Shown here piece after piece: positions 1-8,952 of a DNA stretch of 64,000 bases. The stretch is from Marivirga atlantica. Its GTDB lineage: Bacteria; Bacteroidota; Bacteroidia; Cytophagales; Cyclobacteriaceae. The stretch covers positions 868,001 to 932,000 of the forward strand of contig NZ_JAERQG010000001.1 of NCBI RefSeq assembly GCF_016734805.1, written 5' to 3'. The position numbers and the translations under genes were made by a program. The first letter of the stretch is position 1, and each line of letters starts with the position of its first letter. The notes beneath the pieces are model-generated. The model saw only the letters and a program-made list of their open reading frames with translations. It was not told where the DNA came from and did not search any database.

Positions 1-625
1 TTTCTGGGATAGGACCCCATCCAAAAATAAAGAGAGGATCAAGCAGCATGTTTAAAATATTGCTAATCCACAACGCACGCATGGCAATAGAGGCACTTCC
101 AGCACCTCTAAAAATTCCATTGATCAGGAAAAGCATCATGATTACTCCGCTGCTGGCATACATTATTTTTGTATACCATTTACCTTCAGCTATTAATTCA
201 TCGCTACCTCCCATTAAAGAAAGTATCTCCTCACCAAATACATAACCTGCAATGCCTAAAATGGCAGATATAGCAATTGTTAGAACGATGGCTTGAGCGG
301 CTGTCTTTGAAGCTTCTTCAGGTTTCTTCTCACCTATTCTTCTGGCTACCATAGCAGTAGCAGCCATACTTAGTCCTATGCCTAAAGAATACACTATGGT
401 GATGATGGATTCTGTCAGGCCAACAGTTGCTACGGCATTAGTACTAACCTGGCTGACAAAGAAAACATCAACCACAGCAAATAATGACTCCATAATCATT
501 TCCAGCACCATAGGTATTGATAAAAGTACTATGGCTCTATTGATGCTGGTTGTGGTTAAATCTTCATCAGTACCCTTAATAGCTAGTTGAAAGAAATAGA
601 TATACTTTTTAATGCGATCGTACAT
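1..625 (-). CDS. MATE family efflux transporter (N-terminal part)
   Basis: Drug/Na+ (or H+) antiporter of the MATE family in the inner membrane. Only the first ~208 residues lie in the window; the C-terminus is beyond base 1. Translating the minus strand from the ATG at 625-623 gives a cytosolic start (MYDRIKKYIYFFQLAIKG), then hydrophobic helices. Family-typical stretches are visible: SIPMVLEMIMESLFAVVDVF, a QVSTNAVATVGL segment and GIFRGAGSASIAM. It is divergent from the GDPD lipoprotein gene at 710, with only 84 bp between them. The substrate cannot be told from sequence. Confidence 0.93.
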   Translation of the reverse strand, partial: MYDRIKKYIYFFQLAIKGTDEDLTTTSINRAIVLLSIPMVLEMIMESLFAVVDVFFVSQVSTNAVATVGLTESIITIVYSLGIGLSMAATAMVARRIGEKKPEEASKTAAQAIVLTIAISAILGIAGYVFGEEILSLMGGSDELIAEGKWYTKIMYASSGVIMMLFLINGIFRGAGSASIAMRALWISNILNMLLDPLFIFGWGPIPE

Positions 626-709
626 GATGAAAGCCGAGATGAGATGATTTAATTACAATTATAATCTTAATTTTGAGATAGCAGTGTATCAACCTTAAAT
701 TTTAATTAA

Positions 710-1606
710 ATGAGAATAAACCTTTTACTAGCTTTAGTGCTTCTATTTGCCTCATGTACTCAGCAAAAAGAAATGAAAACTGAAATTGACTGGCAAGGGC
801 ATAGAGGTGCTCGTGGTAACTATCCCGAAAATACGTGGCCCGCATTTAAGTTTGCTATGGATAATCAAATGAATACTTTGGAGATGGATGTTGTAATCTC
901 TAAAGATAGCCAGGTGATAATTTCGCATGAACCATTTTTAAACCATTTAATCTGTAAGGATACAGCGGGTAATGCTATTGCAGAGGAAGATGAGAAGAAA
1001 TGGAATTTATATGAGATGACTTATGAGGAAATAGCTCAATGTGATTGTGGAAGTCTTGGAAACCCAAACTTTCCTGATCAGGATAAAATGAAAGTAGCCA
1101 AGCCTCTGCTTAAGGATGTACTTGATCAAGTCAAAAATTATGCAAAAGCTCAGGGTATGGAGCTTCCATATTTAAATGTTGAAATCAAGTACGTAGGTGG
1201 TAATCAGGGAGTTTTTCATCCTGAAATCCCTTTGTTTAGCAGGCTGGTTTATGAGGTGCTTTCAGTAAACTATCCTAAGGACAAATGGAATATTCAATCT
1301 TTTGATTTTGATGTATTAAAGTATTGGAATAAGGAATATCCTAAAGTACCGTTAGCTGCATTGGTAGAGTCGAGTACTGATATTGATTCGCAGTTTAACT
1401 ATTTAGGCTTTACACCAGCAATTTATAGTCCTTATCACATTATTATAGATCAAGCTACTATAGACAGACTTCATGAAAAGGGCGTAAAGGTTATTCCTTG
1501 GACTGTAAACAAAGAAAAAATAGCTGAGCGACTTATTGAAATGGGAGTAGATGGAATAATAACCGACTATCCAAAAATGGCTTCCAAATTCAGAGATAAT
1601 CAGTAA
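710..1606 (+). CDS. Glycerophosphodiester phosphodiesterase family lipoprotein
   Basis: Hydrolyses glycerophosphodiesters to glycerol-3-phosphate and an alcohol, probably from the periplasmic face of a membrane. The N-terminus is a lipoprotein signal (LLLALVLLFASC, lipobox Cys at residue 16). The GDPD TIM-barrel follows at once with the catalytic/metal motif GHRGARGNYPEN, then EMDVVISKD and SHEP (second catalytic His), NVEIKY, and GVKVIPWTVN near the C-terminus, ending GVDGIITDYP. Its 298 aa length is normal for the family. A TTTG at 672-675, 20 nt before TAAATTTT, could be a promoter, but it lies very close to the start codon. Confidence 0.93.
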   Translation: MRINLLLALVLLFASCTQQKEMKTEIDWQGHRGARGNYPENTWPAFKFAMDNQMNTLEMDVVISKDSQVIISHEPFLNHLICKDTAGNAIAEEDEKKWNLYEMTYEEIAQCDCGSLGNPNFPDQDKMKVAKPLLKDVLDQVKNYAKAQGMELPYLNVEIKYVGGNQGVFHPEIPLFSRLVYEVLSVNYPKDKWNIQSFDFDVLKYWNKEYPKVPLAALVESSTDIDSQFNYLGFTPAIYSPYHIIIDQATIDRLHEKGVKVIPWTVNKEKIAERLIEMGVDGIITDYPKMASKFRDNQ

Positions 1607-1662
1607 GTTTGCACCATAATTAAGATTATATATTTAAAAAGTTAAGATTAATAATTAAGAAG

Positions 1663-2664
1663 ATGTCAGAAAAGAAGTATGATGTTTATGGCCTGGGGAA
1701 TGCCCTGGTTGATATAGTTACTGAAGTTAGTGATCAGTTTATAGAAGATCATGAAGTAGAAAAAGGTGTTATGACGCTTGTTGAGGAAGATAGACAGCAT
1801 CAACTGGTAACAGCTATGAACATCAAGGAAGAAGATATGCAATGTGGTGGATCTGCGGCTAATACGGTGATTGCTACAAGTCAATTTGGTGGTAAAAGCT
1901 ACTACAGCTGTAAAGTTGCCAATGATGTTGCTGGTTTATTTTACCTAAAGGATTTAAAATCTAATGGTATAGATACCTATTTAACAGAGCAAACTGCACC
2001 TTCAGGTATAACTGGTAAATGCTTGGTAATGACAACGCCTGATGCTGAGAGAACTATGAATACTTATTTGGGGATCACTTCTGATTTATCTTCAAAAGAA
2101 ATACAGGAAGAAGCCCTGAAGGACTCAAAATATCTTTATCTGGAAGGTTATTTAGTAACCTCTGATACTGGCTTGGATGCCATGAAGCAGGCTAAGAAAA
2201 TGGCTGAAGACAATGATGTTAAAGTAGCCCTTACATTCTCCGATCCAAGTATGGTGAAATACTTCAAACCACAAATGGAATCAGTAGTTGGTGCATCGGT
2301 TGATCTTTTGTTCTGTAATGAAGAAGAGGCAATGCTTTACACCGGCAAGGAAACTATAAATGAAGCCAGAGAAGAACTGAAGAAAGTAGCCAAACGATTT
2401 GCTATCACACAAGGTAAAAATGGAGCTGTAATATTTGATGGTGACACTTTCATTGATATAGAGCCATATCCTGTTCAGGCTGTCGATAGCAATGGTGCTG
2501 GTGATATGTTTGCAGGGGCCTTTATGTACGCCATTACCAATGGCCATAGCTTTGCCGATGCTGGTAAATTAGCTTCACTGGCCAGTTCTGTTGTGGTAAC
2601 TAAATTTGGTCCGCGTTTGGCATGGCATGAGGCAAAGGAGCTATTAAAGAAGCTTCACGATTAA
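1663..2664 (+). CDS. PfkB family carbohydrate/adenosine kinase
   Basis: Ribokinase/PfkB-fold sugar or nucleoside kinase (333 aa, cytosolic). Visible marks are the N-terminal YGLGNALVDIV, the substrate-binding CGGSAANT, and the C-terminal PfkB signature DSNGAGDMFAGAF with catalytic Asp and anion hole. The same 'adenosine kinase' annotation is usual for this Bacteroidota orthologue, but the true substrate (adenosine, ribose or fructose) is not decided by the sequence. It begins 56 bp after the GDPD gene and could be co-transcribed, though an AT-rich gap with a weak promoter-like TTTG-N17-TATATTTA (1608-1636) lies between them. Confidence 0.9.
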   Translation: MSEKKYDVYGLGNALVDIVTEVSDQFIEDHEVEKGVMTLVEEDRQHQLVTAMNIKEEDMQCGGSAANTVIATSQFGGKSYYSCKVANDVAGLFYLKDLKSNGIDTYLTEQTAPSGITGKCLVMTTPDAERTMNTYLGITSDLSSKEIQEEALKDSKYLYLEGYLVTSDTGLDAMKQAKKMAEDNDVKVALTFSDPSMVKYFKPQMESVVGASVDLLFCNEEEAMLYTGKETINEAREELKKVAKRFAITQGKNGAVIFDGDTFIDIEPYPVQAVDSNGAGDMFAGAFMYAITNGHSFADAGKLASLASSVVVTKFGPRLAWHEAKELLKKLHD

Positions 2665-2709
2665 TGAATAACCAATAAACTATTTTATAAACAACCTAAA
2701 TAATCTAAA

Positions 2710-4041
2710 ATGATGAGAAAGCAATTTTTAGCAATCTGTCTTTTTTTAATAGGTTTAACAACCTACGCCCAAGAAAGGGAGATTGAATTTACAGAATTTG
2801 ATATGGATAATGGTATCCATGTAATCCTGCATCAAGATAACTCTACACCTATTGTAGTAGTATCTGTTATGTACCATGTAGGCTCAAAAAATGAAAATCC
2901 TGAAAGAACAGGTTTTGCTCATTTTTTCGAGCATTTATTGTTCGAAGGCTCTGAAAATATTGATAGAGGAGAATTCGATAAATATATCACGAATGCTGGT
3001 GGAGTAAATAATGCTAACACTTCAAATGATAGAACCTACTATTATGAAGTACTGCCTTCAAATCAGCTAGAACTTGGCCTTTGGTTAGAGTCTGAAAGAT
3101 TAATGCATGCGAAAATTGATACTGTAGGTGTTGAGACGCAAAGAGAAGTTGTTAAGGAAGAAAAGCGTCAAAGAATTGATAACCAACCTTATGGTTCTAT
3201 ACTAGCTGAAATTGCAAAAAGAGCATATAAAGAGCATCCATACAGATGGACAACAATCGGTTCATTAGATCACCTAAATGCAGCTACTCTTGATGAGTTC
3301 ATGAATTTCTATGAAACATTCTATGTGCCTGAAAATGCTACTATTTCAATTGCAGGTGATATTGATACTGAGGAGGCTAAAGAATTAGTAAAGAAATACT
3401 TTGCTGATATCCCTAAAGGCGGAAATGAAGTTCCAAGACCAGATATTGTGGAGCCTGAACAAAAGGAAGAAGTACGCGATACAGTATATGATAATATCCA
3501 GTTACCAGCTGTAATTCAGGCTTATCACATGCCGGCTCAAGGTGTTGAAGATTCTTACGCTTTAGAAATGCTTAGCACAGTGCTTTCAGGTGGGCAAAGT
3601 GCTCGTTTGTACAAATCATTAGTTGATGAACAGCAAAAGGCACTACAAGTAGTAGCTATTCCTTTTTCATCAGAAGATCCTGGCCTATACCTTTTATTCG
3701 GACTGCCTACTATTGGTGGAAGTGTAAAAGAGCTTGAAGAAGCTATGGATGCAGAAATTCAGAAATTAAAAGATGAACTTATCTCTGAGAGAGAATTCCA
3801 AAAGGTAAGAAATCAGGTTGAAAATGATTTTGTATCTGGTAATAGCAGCATGACAGGTATTGCAGAGAGTCTTGCCAATTACCATGTTTATTATGGTGAT
3901 GCAGCTTTAATCAATGATGAGATTGAGAGATATATGAAGGTAACCAGAGAGGATATCCAACGTGTTGCTAAAAAATATCTTACTGAGGAAAATAGAGTAG
4001 TGCTATACTACTTACCAAAGTCTCAGGAAAACAATCAATAA
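2710..4041 (+). CDS. M16 family zinc metallopeptidase (active subunit)
   Basis: Secreted insulinase/pitrilysin-type peptidase (443 aa). The signal peptide ends near TTYAQ (residue ~21). The zinc motif HxxEH is intact (HFFEH, residues 71-75), and the distal Glu lies about 76 residues later in QREVVKEEK. The C-terminal M16 half-domain contains the VLSGGQSARLYKSL segment. The next gene is a second M16 protein without the zinc motif, so the two probably form the active/inactive heterodimer common in this family. Start: ATGATG at 2710; the second ATG (2713) is equally possible. Confidence 0.94.
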   Translation: MMRKQFLAICLFLIGLTTYAQEREIEFTEFDMDNGIHVILHQDNSTPIVVVSVMYHVGSKNENPERTGFAHFFEHLLFEGSENIDRGEFDKYITNAGGVNNANTSNDRTYYYEVLPSNQLELGLWLESERLMHAKIDTVGVETQREVVKEEKRQRIDNQPYGSILAEIAKRAYKEHPYRWTTIGSLDHLNAATLDEFMNFYETFYVPENATISIAGDIDTEEAKELVKKYFADIPKGGNEVPRPDIVEPEQKEEVRDTVYDNIQLPAVIQAYHMPAQGVEDSYALEMLSTVLSGGQSARLYKSLVDEQQKALQVVAIPFSSEDPGLYLLFGLPTIGGSVKELEEAMDAEIQKLKDELISEREFQKVRNQVENDFVSGNSSMTGIAESLANYHVYYGDAALINDEIERYMKVTREDIQRVAKKYLTEENRVVLYYLPKSQENNQ

Positions 4042-4071
4042 TAAATCCATCAACTAAAAAGCTTTAAACAG

Positions 4072-6141
4072 ATGAAATTAAGATTAATATATTTAATGCT
4101 ATTTGCCCTTATTGGGACAACAGCAGTGGCTCAGGTTGATAGAACAGAGGCGCCTGAACCAGCAGAACCAAAAGAAATTAATATTGCTAAACCTTACACT
4201 TTCGAGCTAAAAAATGGCTTAAAGGTATATGTGGTTGAGAATCATAAATTGCCGAGAGTAGCTTTCTCTTTATCATTAGATAGAGACCCCATTTTGGAAG
4301 GCGACAAAGCTGGTTATGTGAGCTTTGCAGGTCAGCTGATGATGCGTGGAACTGAAAGCAGAACTAAAGCTCAGCTTGATGAAGAAATTGACTTCATAGG
4401 TGCTAACCTAAGCGCATTTTCAACGGGAATGTTCGGTTCTTCATTAACAAAGCACAAGGATAAGTTGCTTGATTTAATGACTGATGTACTTTATAACCCT
4501 GCTTTTCCTGAAGAAGAATTAGAGAAACTAAAGAAGCAAACTTTGTCTGGCTTAGCAGCTTCAAAAGATGATCCTAATTCTATTGCTTCTGATGTAAGAG
4601 GTGTATTAAATTATTCGCTGGATCATCCTTATGGTGAGTTTACCACAGAAGAAAGCGTTGAGAACATCACGCTTGAGGATTGCAAAAAGTACTATCAAAC
4701 ATACTTTAAGCCCAACATAGCTTATTTAGCGATAGTAGGAGATATCACTCCGAAAGAGGCTAAGAAGTTAATAAAGTCAAAATTTTCATCATGGGAGGCT
4801 AATGAAGTACCATCGTTTGAATATGAAACACCAAAAGCACCGGAAGAAACATATGTTGCTCTGGTTGACAGAGAAGCTTCTGTTCAATCAGTTATTAATG
4901 TGACTTACCCAGTTGAATTAGAAATTGGTGATGCAGATGTTATCAAAGCACGAGTTCTAAACCAAATTTTAGGAGGAGGTTTCTCATCTCGTTTGATGCA
5001 AAATCTTAGAGAAGACAAAGCCTATACTTATGGTGCAAGATCTTCTTTAAGTTCTGATGAGCTAATAGGAAACTTCACTGCCTCAGCCAGTGTGAGAAAT
5101 GAAGTTACTGATAGTGCCATCACCGAATTTATGGCCGAGCTTATTAAAATAAAAGAAGAAGGTGTTACACAAAAGGAACTTGACGCTGCTAAAGCTTCAA
5201 TTATAGGAAGTTTTGCCAGATCACTTGAGAGCCCGCAAACTGTTGCCTCTTTTGCCATTAATACGGCCAAGTACAACTTACCGGAAGATTATTACACTAA
5301 CTATTTGAAAAATGTAAATGCTGTTACATTGGAAGATGTAAAGGCAATGGCACAGAAATACATTAAGCCTGGCCACGCCAACATTTTGGTAGTAGGTAAA
5401 GGTGCTGATATAGCAGCTTCATTAGGTAAGTTTGGTGAGGTGAAATACTTTGATAGATATGGAGTACAGTATGACCCTAATGACAGAGTAAAAATACCAG
5501 AGGGAATAACAGCTCAAAATATCATTGACAAGTACGTTGAAGCTATTGGCGGTAAAGAAGCGCTGGAAGGAGTTATCAACATCAAAACTGTTTATGAAGC
5601 TTCTGTTCAAGGTCAGAAATTAACCTTGACTAGTGTAAAAAATAACAAGGCTTCAAAGCAGGCTATCACTATGATGGGCATGAATTTCATGAGTACAGTT
5701 TATGATGGCTCTGATGTTAAGATTACTCAGCAAGGCCAGAATGTGCCTGTTGGTGAAGAAGATAAAAAAGATCTACCAATTGATGCTCAAGTTACTCCTG
5801 AATTAAATTATGATAAACTAGGGGTTACAATAGAATTGGCCGGAGCTCAGAATATTAATGGTAAAACAGCTTATGGAGTAAAAGTGACAATGCCTTCTGG
5901 TAAAACTTCTACTCAGTATTTTGATGCAGAGTCAGGCTTGAAGGTTAAGTCAGTAGTTACAAATGAAGGTCCTAACGGACAGTCAATGACCAGTACTACA
6001 GAAATAAAGTCATACAAAGAAGTGGATGGTATCAAAGTACCAGAAAAGATGAATATCAATCAGGGCTTCCCGATGACTGCTGAGTTAAAATCTGCCGAAG
6101 TGAATGCTGATTTAGATGAAGATACTTTTAAAATAAAGTAA
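4072..6141 (+). CDS. M16-like peptidase partner (no zinc motif) with C-terminal LolA-like domain
   Basis: Secreted protein of 689 aa; signal peptide ends near GTTAVAQ. Residues ~40-440 are two M16 half-domains, but where HxxEH is expected the sequence reads GYVSFAGQLMMRGT, so zinc binding is lost. The substrate-binding R/Y region (GGGFSSRLMQNLREDKAYTYG) is kept, as in inactive M16 partners. From ~470 on, an extra ~200-residue region starting IIDKYVEAIGGKEALEG resembles the LolA/outer-membrane-lipoprotein-sorting fold seen at the end of such Bacteroidota proteins. It lies 30 bp after the active M16 subunit and probably works in a complex with it. It is followed by a bidirectional terminator. 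Confidence 0.9.
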   Translation: MKLRLIYLMLFALIGTTAVAQVDRTEAPEPAEPKEINIAKPYTFELKNGLKVYVVENHKLPRVAFSLSLDRDPILEGDKAGYVSFAGQLMMRGTESRTKAQLDEEIDFIGANLSAFSTGMFGSSLTKHKDKLLDLMTDVLYNPAFPEEELEKLKKQTLSGLAASKDDPNSIASDVRGVLNYSLDHPYGEFTTEESVENITLEDCKKYYQTYFKPNIAYLAIVGDITPKEAKKLIKSKFSSWEANEVPSFEYETPKAPEETYVALVDREASVQSVINVTYPVELEIGDADVIKARVLNQILGGGFSSRLMQNLREDKAYTYGARSSLSSDELIGNFTASASVRNEVTDSAITEFMAELIKIKEEGVTQKELDAAKASIIGSFARSLESPQTVASFAINTAKYNLPEDYYTNYLKNVNAVTLEDVKAMAQKYIKPGHANILVVGKGADIAASLGKFGEVKYFDRYGVQYDPNDRVKIPEGITAQNIIDKYVEAIGGKEALEGVINIKTVYEASVQGQKLTLTSVKNNKASKQAITMMGMNFMSTVYDGSDVKITQQGQNVPVGEEDKKDLPIDAQVTPELNYDKLGVTIELAGAQNINGKTAYGVKVTMPSGKTSTQYFDAESGLKVKSVVTNEGPNGQSMTSTTEIKSYKEVDGIKVPEKMNINQGFPMTAELKSAEVNADLDEDTFKIK

Positions 6142-6165
6142 TCATTCTCAAATATTGATAAACTA

Positions 6166-6192
6166 AAAGCCATCAGTGAAACTGATGGCTTT
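6166..6192. terminator. Bidirectional intrinsic terminator
   Basis: Perfect 12-bp stem (aaagccatcagt / actgatggcttt) with a GAA loop between two convergent genes, the M16 pair on plus and the YdcF-type gene on minus. A-rich and T-rich flanks allow termination in both directions. Confidence 0.85.
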
Positions 6193-6194
6193 CT

Positions 6195-6944
6195 TTATAT
6201 ATAGCCAGCAACTTTATAAGCTGCCATACCCATCCATTCTTTGAACAGTATATGCCATTTAAACAGCGCATCGACACTTGGTATAAACATAGAAGGGCTT
6301 ATATGCTCATCACTGGTAAAATACACTGTTGGGTAAGTAACTGTTTTCAAACCTTGCTTAGCAAACACGGCACTGGCGCGAGGCATATGAGAGGCACTCG
6401 TAATTAAAAGTACTTCATCTGAATTAATCATTTCTTTTACCGCTTGCGCACTTTCAACTGTATTTCTGGATTTATCCTCTATAAGCACTCTATCCATTGG
6501 GAAATTAATACTTTCAAGATAACTGCTTAGCACCCGTGCTTCTTGTAAATCACTTCTAAGCGCAGTTGCTCCACCACCACTAATTAGTAGTGTGTCGTAT
6601 TTTCCTTCATAAAAAAGCTTAATACTCTGAAGCATTCTATCAGCATTCTGATGAAAGTAAACCCGATCTTTCGGGAGTTTTAGGGTATTAGTCATACCTG
6701 TTAGTAATACTCCATAAGTAAAATGATCTTCCTGGCTAAGAGTCTTTACAGGTTTTTGATAGGCTTTTAATAAAGCATTTGCCAGAAAATCATTAGTGAA
6801 GATGATAAAAAGGACAAAGCCAAGAATAGCGAGGTATTTTCTATATCTCCATCTTTTTAAAATGAAGTATGCCAGCCAACTTAAACCAATTAGAGTAGCA
6901 GGCATCAATAAAAAGCTGACTGTTTTTGAAAGAATGAAAAACAT
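6195..6944 (-). CDS. YdcF/ElyC/SanA family (DUF218) membrane protein
   Basis: 249-aa protein with two N-terminal membrane helices (ILSKTVSFLLMPATLIGLSW and YLAILGFVLFIIFTNDFLA) followed by a DUF218 domain. Family marks are GVLLTGM, LLISGGGATAL, IEDKSRNTVESA and LLITSASHMPRASAVF. E. coli members (ElyC, SanA) influence envelope/peptidoglycan-precursor integrity, but the enzymatic activity is unsettled. It sits at the end of the window's first minus-strand group, with 42 bp separating it from the small membrane protein gene upstream. Confidence 0.9.
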   Translation of the reverse strand: MFFILSKTVSFLLMPATLIGLSWLAYFILKRWRYRKYLAILGFVLFIIFTNDFLANALLKAYQKPVKTLSQEDHFTYGVLLTGMTNTLKLPKDRVYFHQNADRMLQSIKLFYEGKYDTLLISGGGATALRSDLQEARVLSSYLESINFPMDRVLIEDKSRNTVESAQAVKEMINSDEVLLITSASHMPRASAVFAKQGLKTVTYPTVYFTSDEHISPSMFIPSVDALFKWHILFKEWMGMAAYKVAGYI

Positions 6945-6986
6945 AGATTGAATTTTGCCTAAAATAGCAAAGCTTCATTCTATATA

Positions 6987-7220
6987 TCAAGTGGTTTTTT
7001 GACTCTTTACTTTAGAAGTGATAACAACTATCAGCATAATGATGAGATAAACCCATGGAGCGCCATGCAAAACGAGATCAAAATAATCCATTGGCTGCAT
7101 GCCCTTTGCACCTCCTAATACCCATTCTACTTTACCCACAATATGGGGAGGTGTGTAAGGCATAAGGCCAATAGTAAGTACTGTGATTATAGGAAACTGT
7201 AACTTTTTAAAATCTTTCAT
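6987..7220 (-). CDS. Small two-helix membrane protein, function unknown
   Basis: 77 aa. A first hydrophobic segment (FPIITVLTIGLMPYTPP) and a second (PWVYLIIMLIVVITSKV) flank a short loop containing KVEWVLGGAKGMQPMDYFDL. I do not recognise a characterised family. Its ATG overlaps the thioredoxin stop by 4 bp (ATGA), so it is translationally coupled to thioredoxin and belongs to the thioredoxin-rhodanese transcription unit. A role in membrane thiol or sulfur chemistry would be guesswork from that context only. Confidence 0.8.
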   Translation of the reverse strand: MKDFKKLQFPIITVLTIGLMPYTPPHIVGKVEWVLGGAKGMQPMDYFDLVLHGAPWVYLIIMLIVVITSKVKSQKTT

Positions 7221-7513
7221 CCGAGTTGTTCAACTTTGTGCATGATGGTTTGTGGATCAACCACTCCTGCTTGCTTCCATTTAATTTGTCCTTCTTTGAA
7301 CAGTATGAGGGTAGGGATACTCTGAACCTGAAATTTGGCGGCTGCCTGTTGGTTTTTGTCAACATCAACCTTTAGCACCTTTACTTTTCCTTTCATTTTA
7401 GAAGCAACCTCCTCTAAATAAGGAGCCATCATTTTACAGGGTCCACACCAGTCTGCATAGAAATCTACCAGCACTGGTGTGTCACCTTTTAATATTTCAG
7501 CAAAACTTGCCAT
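7217..7513 (-). CDS. trxA: Thioredoxin
   Basis: Cytosolic dithiol-disulfide reductant of 98 aa, slightly shorter than the usual ~105. The active site WCGPCK is at residues 22-27 (Cys23, Cys26), and the cis-Pro loop is QSIPTLILF. No signal peptide is present (MASFAEILKG start). It is flanked 8 bp upstream by a rhodanese gene and overlaps the small membrane protein downstream. That suggests a small redox/sulfur operon reading from the promoter near 7884. Confidence 0.95.
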   Translation of the reverse strand: MASFAEILKGDTPVLVDFYADWCGPCKMMAPYLEEVASKMKGKVKVLKVDVDKNQQAAAKFQVQSIPTLILFKEGQIKWKQAGVVDPQTIMHKVEQLG

Positions 7514-7521
7514 GATTTTAA

Positions 7522-7830
7522 TTAGCTTTTATAGGCGTTCCAGGCCTGGATTCCACCATCTAGGTTGTAAAGCTTATCAAAGCCATTGCTTGCCATAAAA
7601 CCACAAGCAGTTCCGCTTCTATTGCCACTTCTACAATACACTAGATAAGTTTTATCCTTATCTAATTCTTTGATTTTATCAGCAAAATCAGGCCCCATAA
7701 TGTTTATTTGGGTAGCTCCCTCTATAAAGCCTTCTACCTCTTCTTCCGGGGTTCTTACGTCCAACACTACAGTGTTATCTTCTTTTGACAGTTTGTCAAA
7801 TTCTGCGGCATCAATATTTTTATGACTCAT
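7522..7830 (-). CDS. Single-domain rhodanese-like protein
   Basis: 102-aa cytosolic rhodanese domain. The active-site loop CRSGNRS (Cys ~66) is complete, preceded by VVLDVRTPEEEVEGFIEGA and followed by GFDKLYNLDGGIQAWN, all standard for the family. It transfers sulfane sulfur from thiosulfate or persulfide donors to acceptors such as thioredoxin, which is the next gene 8 bp downstream. It is first in a three-gene unit (rhodanese, thioredoxin, small membrane protein). Confidence 0.93.
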   Translation of the reverse strand: MSHKNIDAAEFDKLSKEDNTVVLDVRTPEEEVEGFIEGATQINIMGPDFADKIKELDKDKTYLVYCRSGNRSGTACGFMASNGFDKLYNLDGGIQAWNAYKS

Positions 7831-7857
7831 ATTTATTCTTTTTAATTAATAGTTATG

Positions 7858-7884
7858 CGAAGATACGGTTTAATAACTACTCAA
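7858..7884 (-). promoter_or_regulatory. Candidate Bacteroidota promoter for rhodanese-thioredoxin unit
   Basis: On the minus strand a TTG (7884-7882) lies 16 nt before TATCTTCG (7865-7858), close to the Bacteroidota -33/-7 consensus TTG...TAnnTTTG (7 of 8 in the -7 box). The spacing is at the short end of the usual range. The start codon follows 28 nt later. Confidence 0.45.
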
Positions 7885-7905
7885 GTTTGTAACTGTTGTT
7901 ACATT

Positions 7906-8952
7906 TTAATTTTTGAGAAGTGTGTAGTAAAAATGGAAATCCTGCTCTATTTGGGCTTCACTTATCCCAAACTCTTCCAGTGAGTATTTATGTGCCGATT
8001 GATATTGCTTCTGTTTTTTTCTTTGACTCTCTATCGCTTTCAATAAACCTGTGTCATCTTTTAAAGCTAAGAAGTCTGATAGTTCATGCATGACCTCTTC
8101 AAAATTACTTATAAGTAGGTCGTAATTTAGTTTGAATAGATTGGGATGCTCTATATGATACACTTTATAGAGTTTCTCAAAATATAAAAGTACTTCCTGA
8201 TATAGGTTTTTAATATATCGCTCCTGCAATGCTTTGGGCTGATTATCAAAATCATTTAAAGTTCTCTGGATGTTTATTTCCAAACTGAGCGTAGAAGGGA
8301 TTACTTCTTTCGGGTCACGAAAAAGTATAATGAATTTTGCATCAGGATACATCTTAAGGCTATCTTCAATATGAAATATGCCAAAGAAAGATTTCGATAT
8401 AAAGCGTTGGGTATCTTTTATTTTCGAAGCGTATATCTTCTTTTGTTTAGTGATTAGTTTTTTATCGTTAACAGTGCTTAAAATACTTTCTCTGAGTTCA
8501 GATGTTGAAGAAAAATTACTCCATGCGAGGAAATAAATCCAGTAAAGTAAACCCCTGAATTCCTGAAAGTATAAGGCAATATCATCCGACTCTGGAAGTT
8601 CAAAAGCTGTTTTGTGAATTTTAGGGTCATAAACCTTGTCTAAGGAGATGTTTTTAAGCTTTTTTCCGGCTATTGATTTAATAAATTGATGATATGGACC
8701 GGAACCAAATATCATTGTTTCCAGATCCATAGCATATAGGGACGTGGATTTTGAAAGTAATCTGTGAAGAAAGGTTGTGCCGCTTCTTAAATGACCAATG
8801 AGAAAGATAGGGTTGGTAGGTGTAAATTGGCGTTGGTTTAAACCTAATCTGACTAGCTTTTTATTCAGCGAAATAAATAGAAATAGGAAATAATGATTTT
8901 TTCTGACACCAACGGTGCTCTTTAATAACCTTAATGTTTTACCTACTCCCAT
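7906..8952 (-). CDS. Sulfotransferase family protein (PAPS-dependent type)
   Basis: 348-aa putative sulfotransferase that would move sulfate from PAPS to a hydroxyl or amino group of a small molecule, lipid or glycan. Visible signatures are the 5'-phosphosulfate loop IFLIGHLRSGTTFLHRLL (~residues 49-66) and the 3'-phosphate motif FRDPKEVIPSTLSLE in the middle, followed by a PAPS-type C-terminal half (LNYDLLISNFEEVM). It has no obvious signal peptide. Its ATG abuts the stop codon of the condensing-enzyme gene, so they are surely co-expressed. With the KAS III-like enzyme and the arylsulfotransferase-like lipoprotein upstream it suggests synthesis of a sulfated metabolite; the acceptor is unknown. 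Confidence 0.85.
   Translation of the reverse strand: MGVGKTLRLLKSTVGVRKNHYFLFLFISLNKKLVRLGLNQRQFTPTNPIFLIGHLRSGTTFLHRLLSKSTSLYAMDLETMIFGSGPYHQFIKSIAGKKLKNISLDKVYDPKIHKTAFELPESDDIALYFQEFRGLLYWIYFLAWSNFSSTSELRESILSTVNDKKLITKQKKIYASKIKDTQRFISKSFFGIFHIEDSLKMYPDAKFIILFRDPKEVIPSTLSLEINIQRTLNDFDNQPKALQERYIKNLYQEVLLYFEKLYKVYHIEHPNLFKLNYDLLISNFEEVMHELSDFLALKDDTGLLKAIESQRKKQKQYQSAHKYSLEEFGISEAQIEQDFHFYYTLLKN

Noticed and set aside
48-590. Two plus-strand open frames in the first 600 bases
   Set aside because: They lie antisense to the MATE transporter, whose minus-strand translation has clear family sequence.
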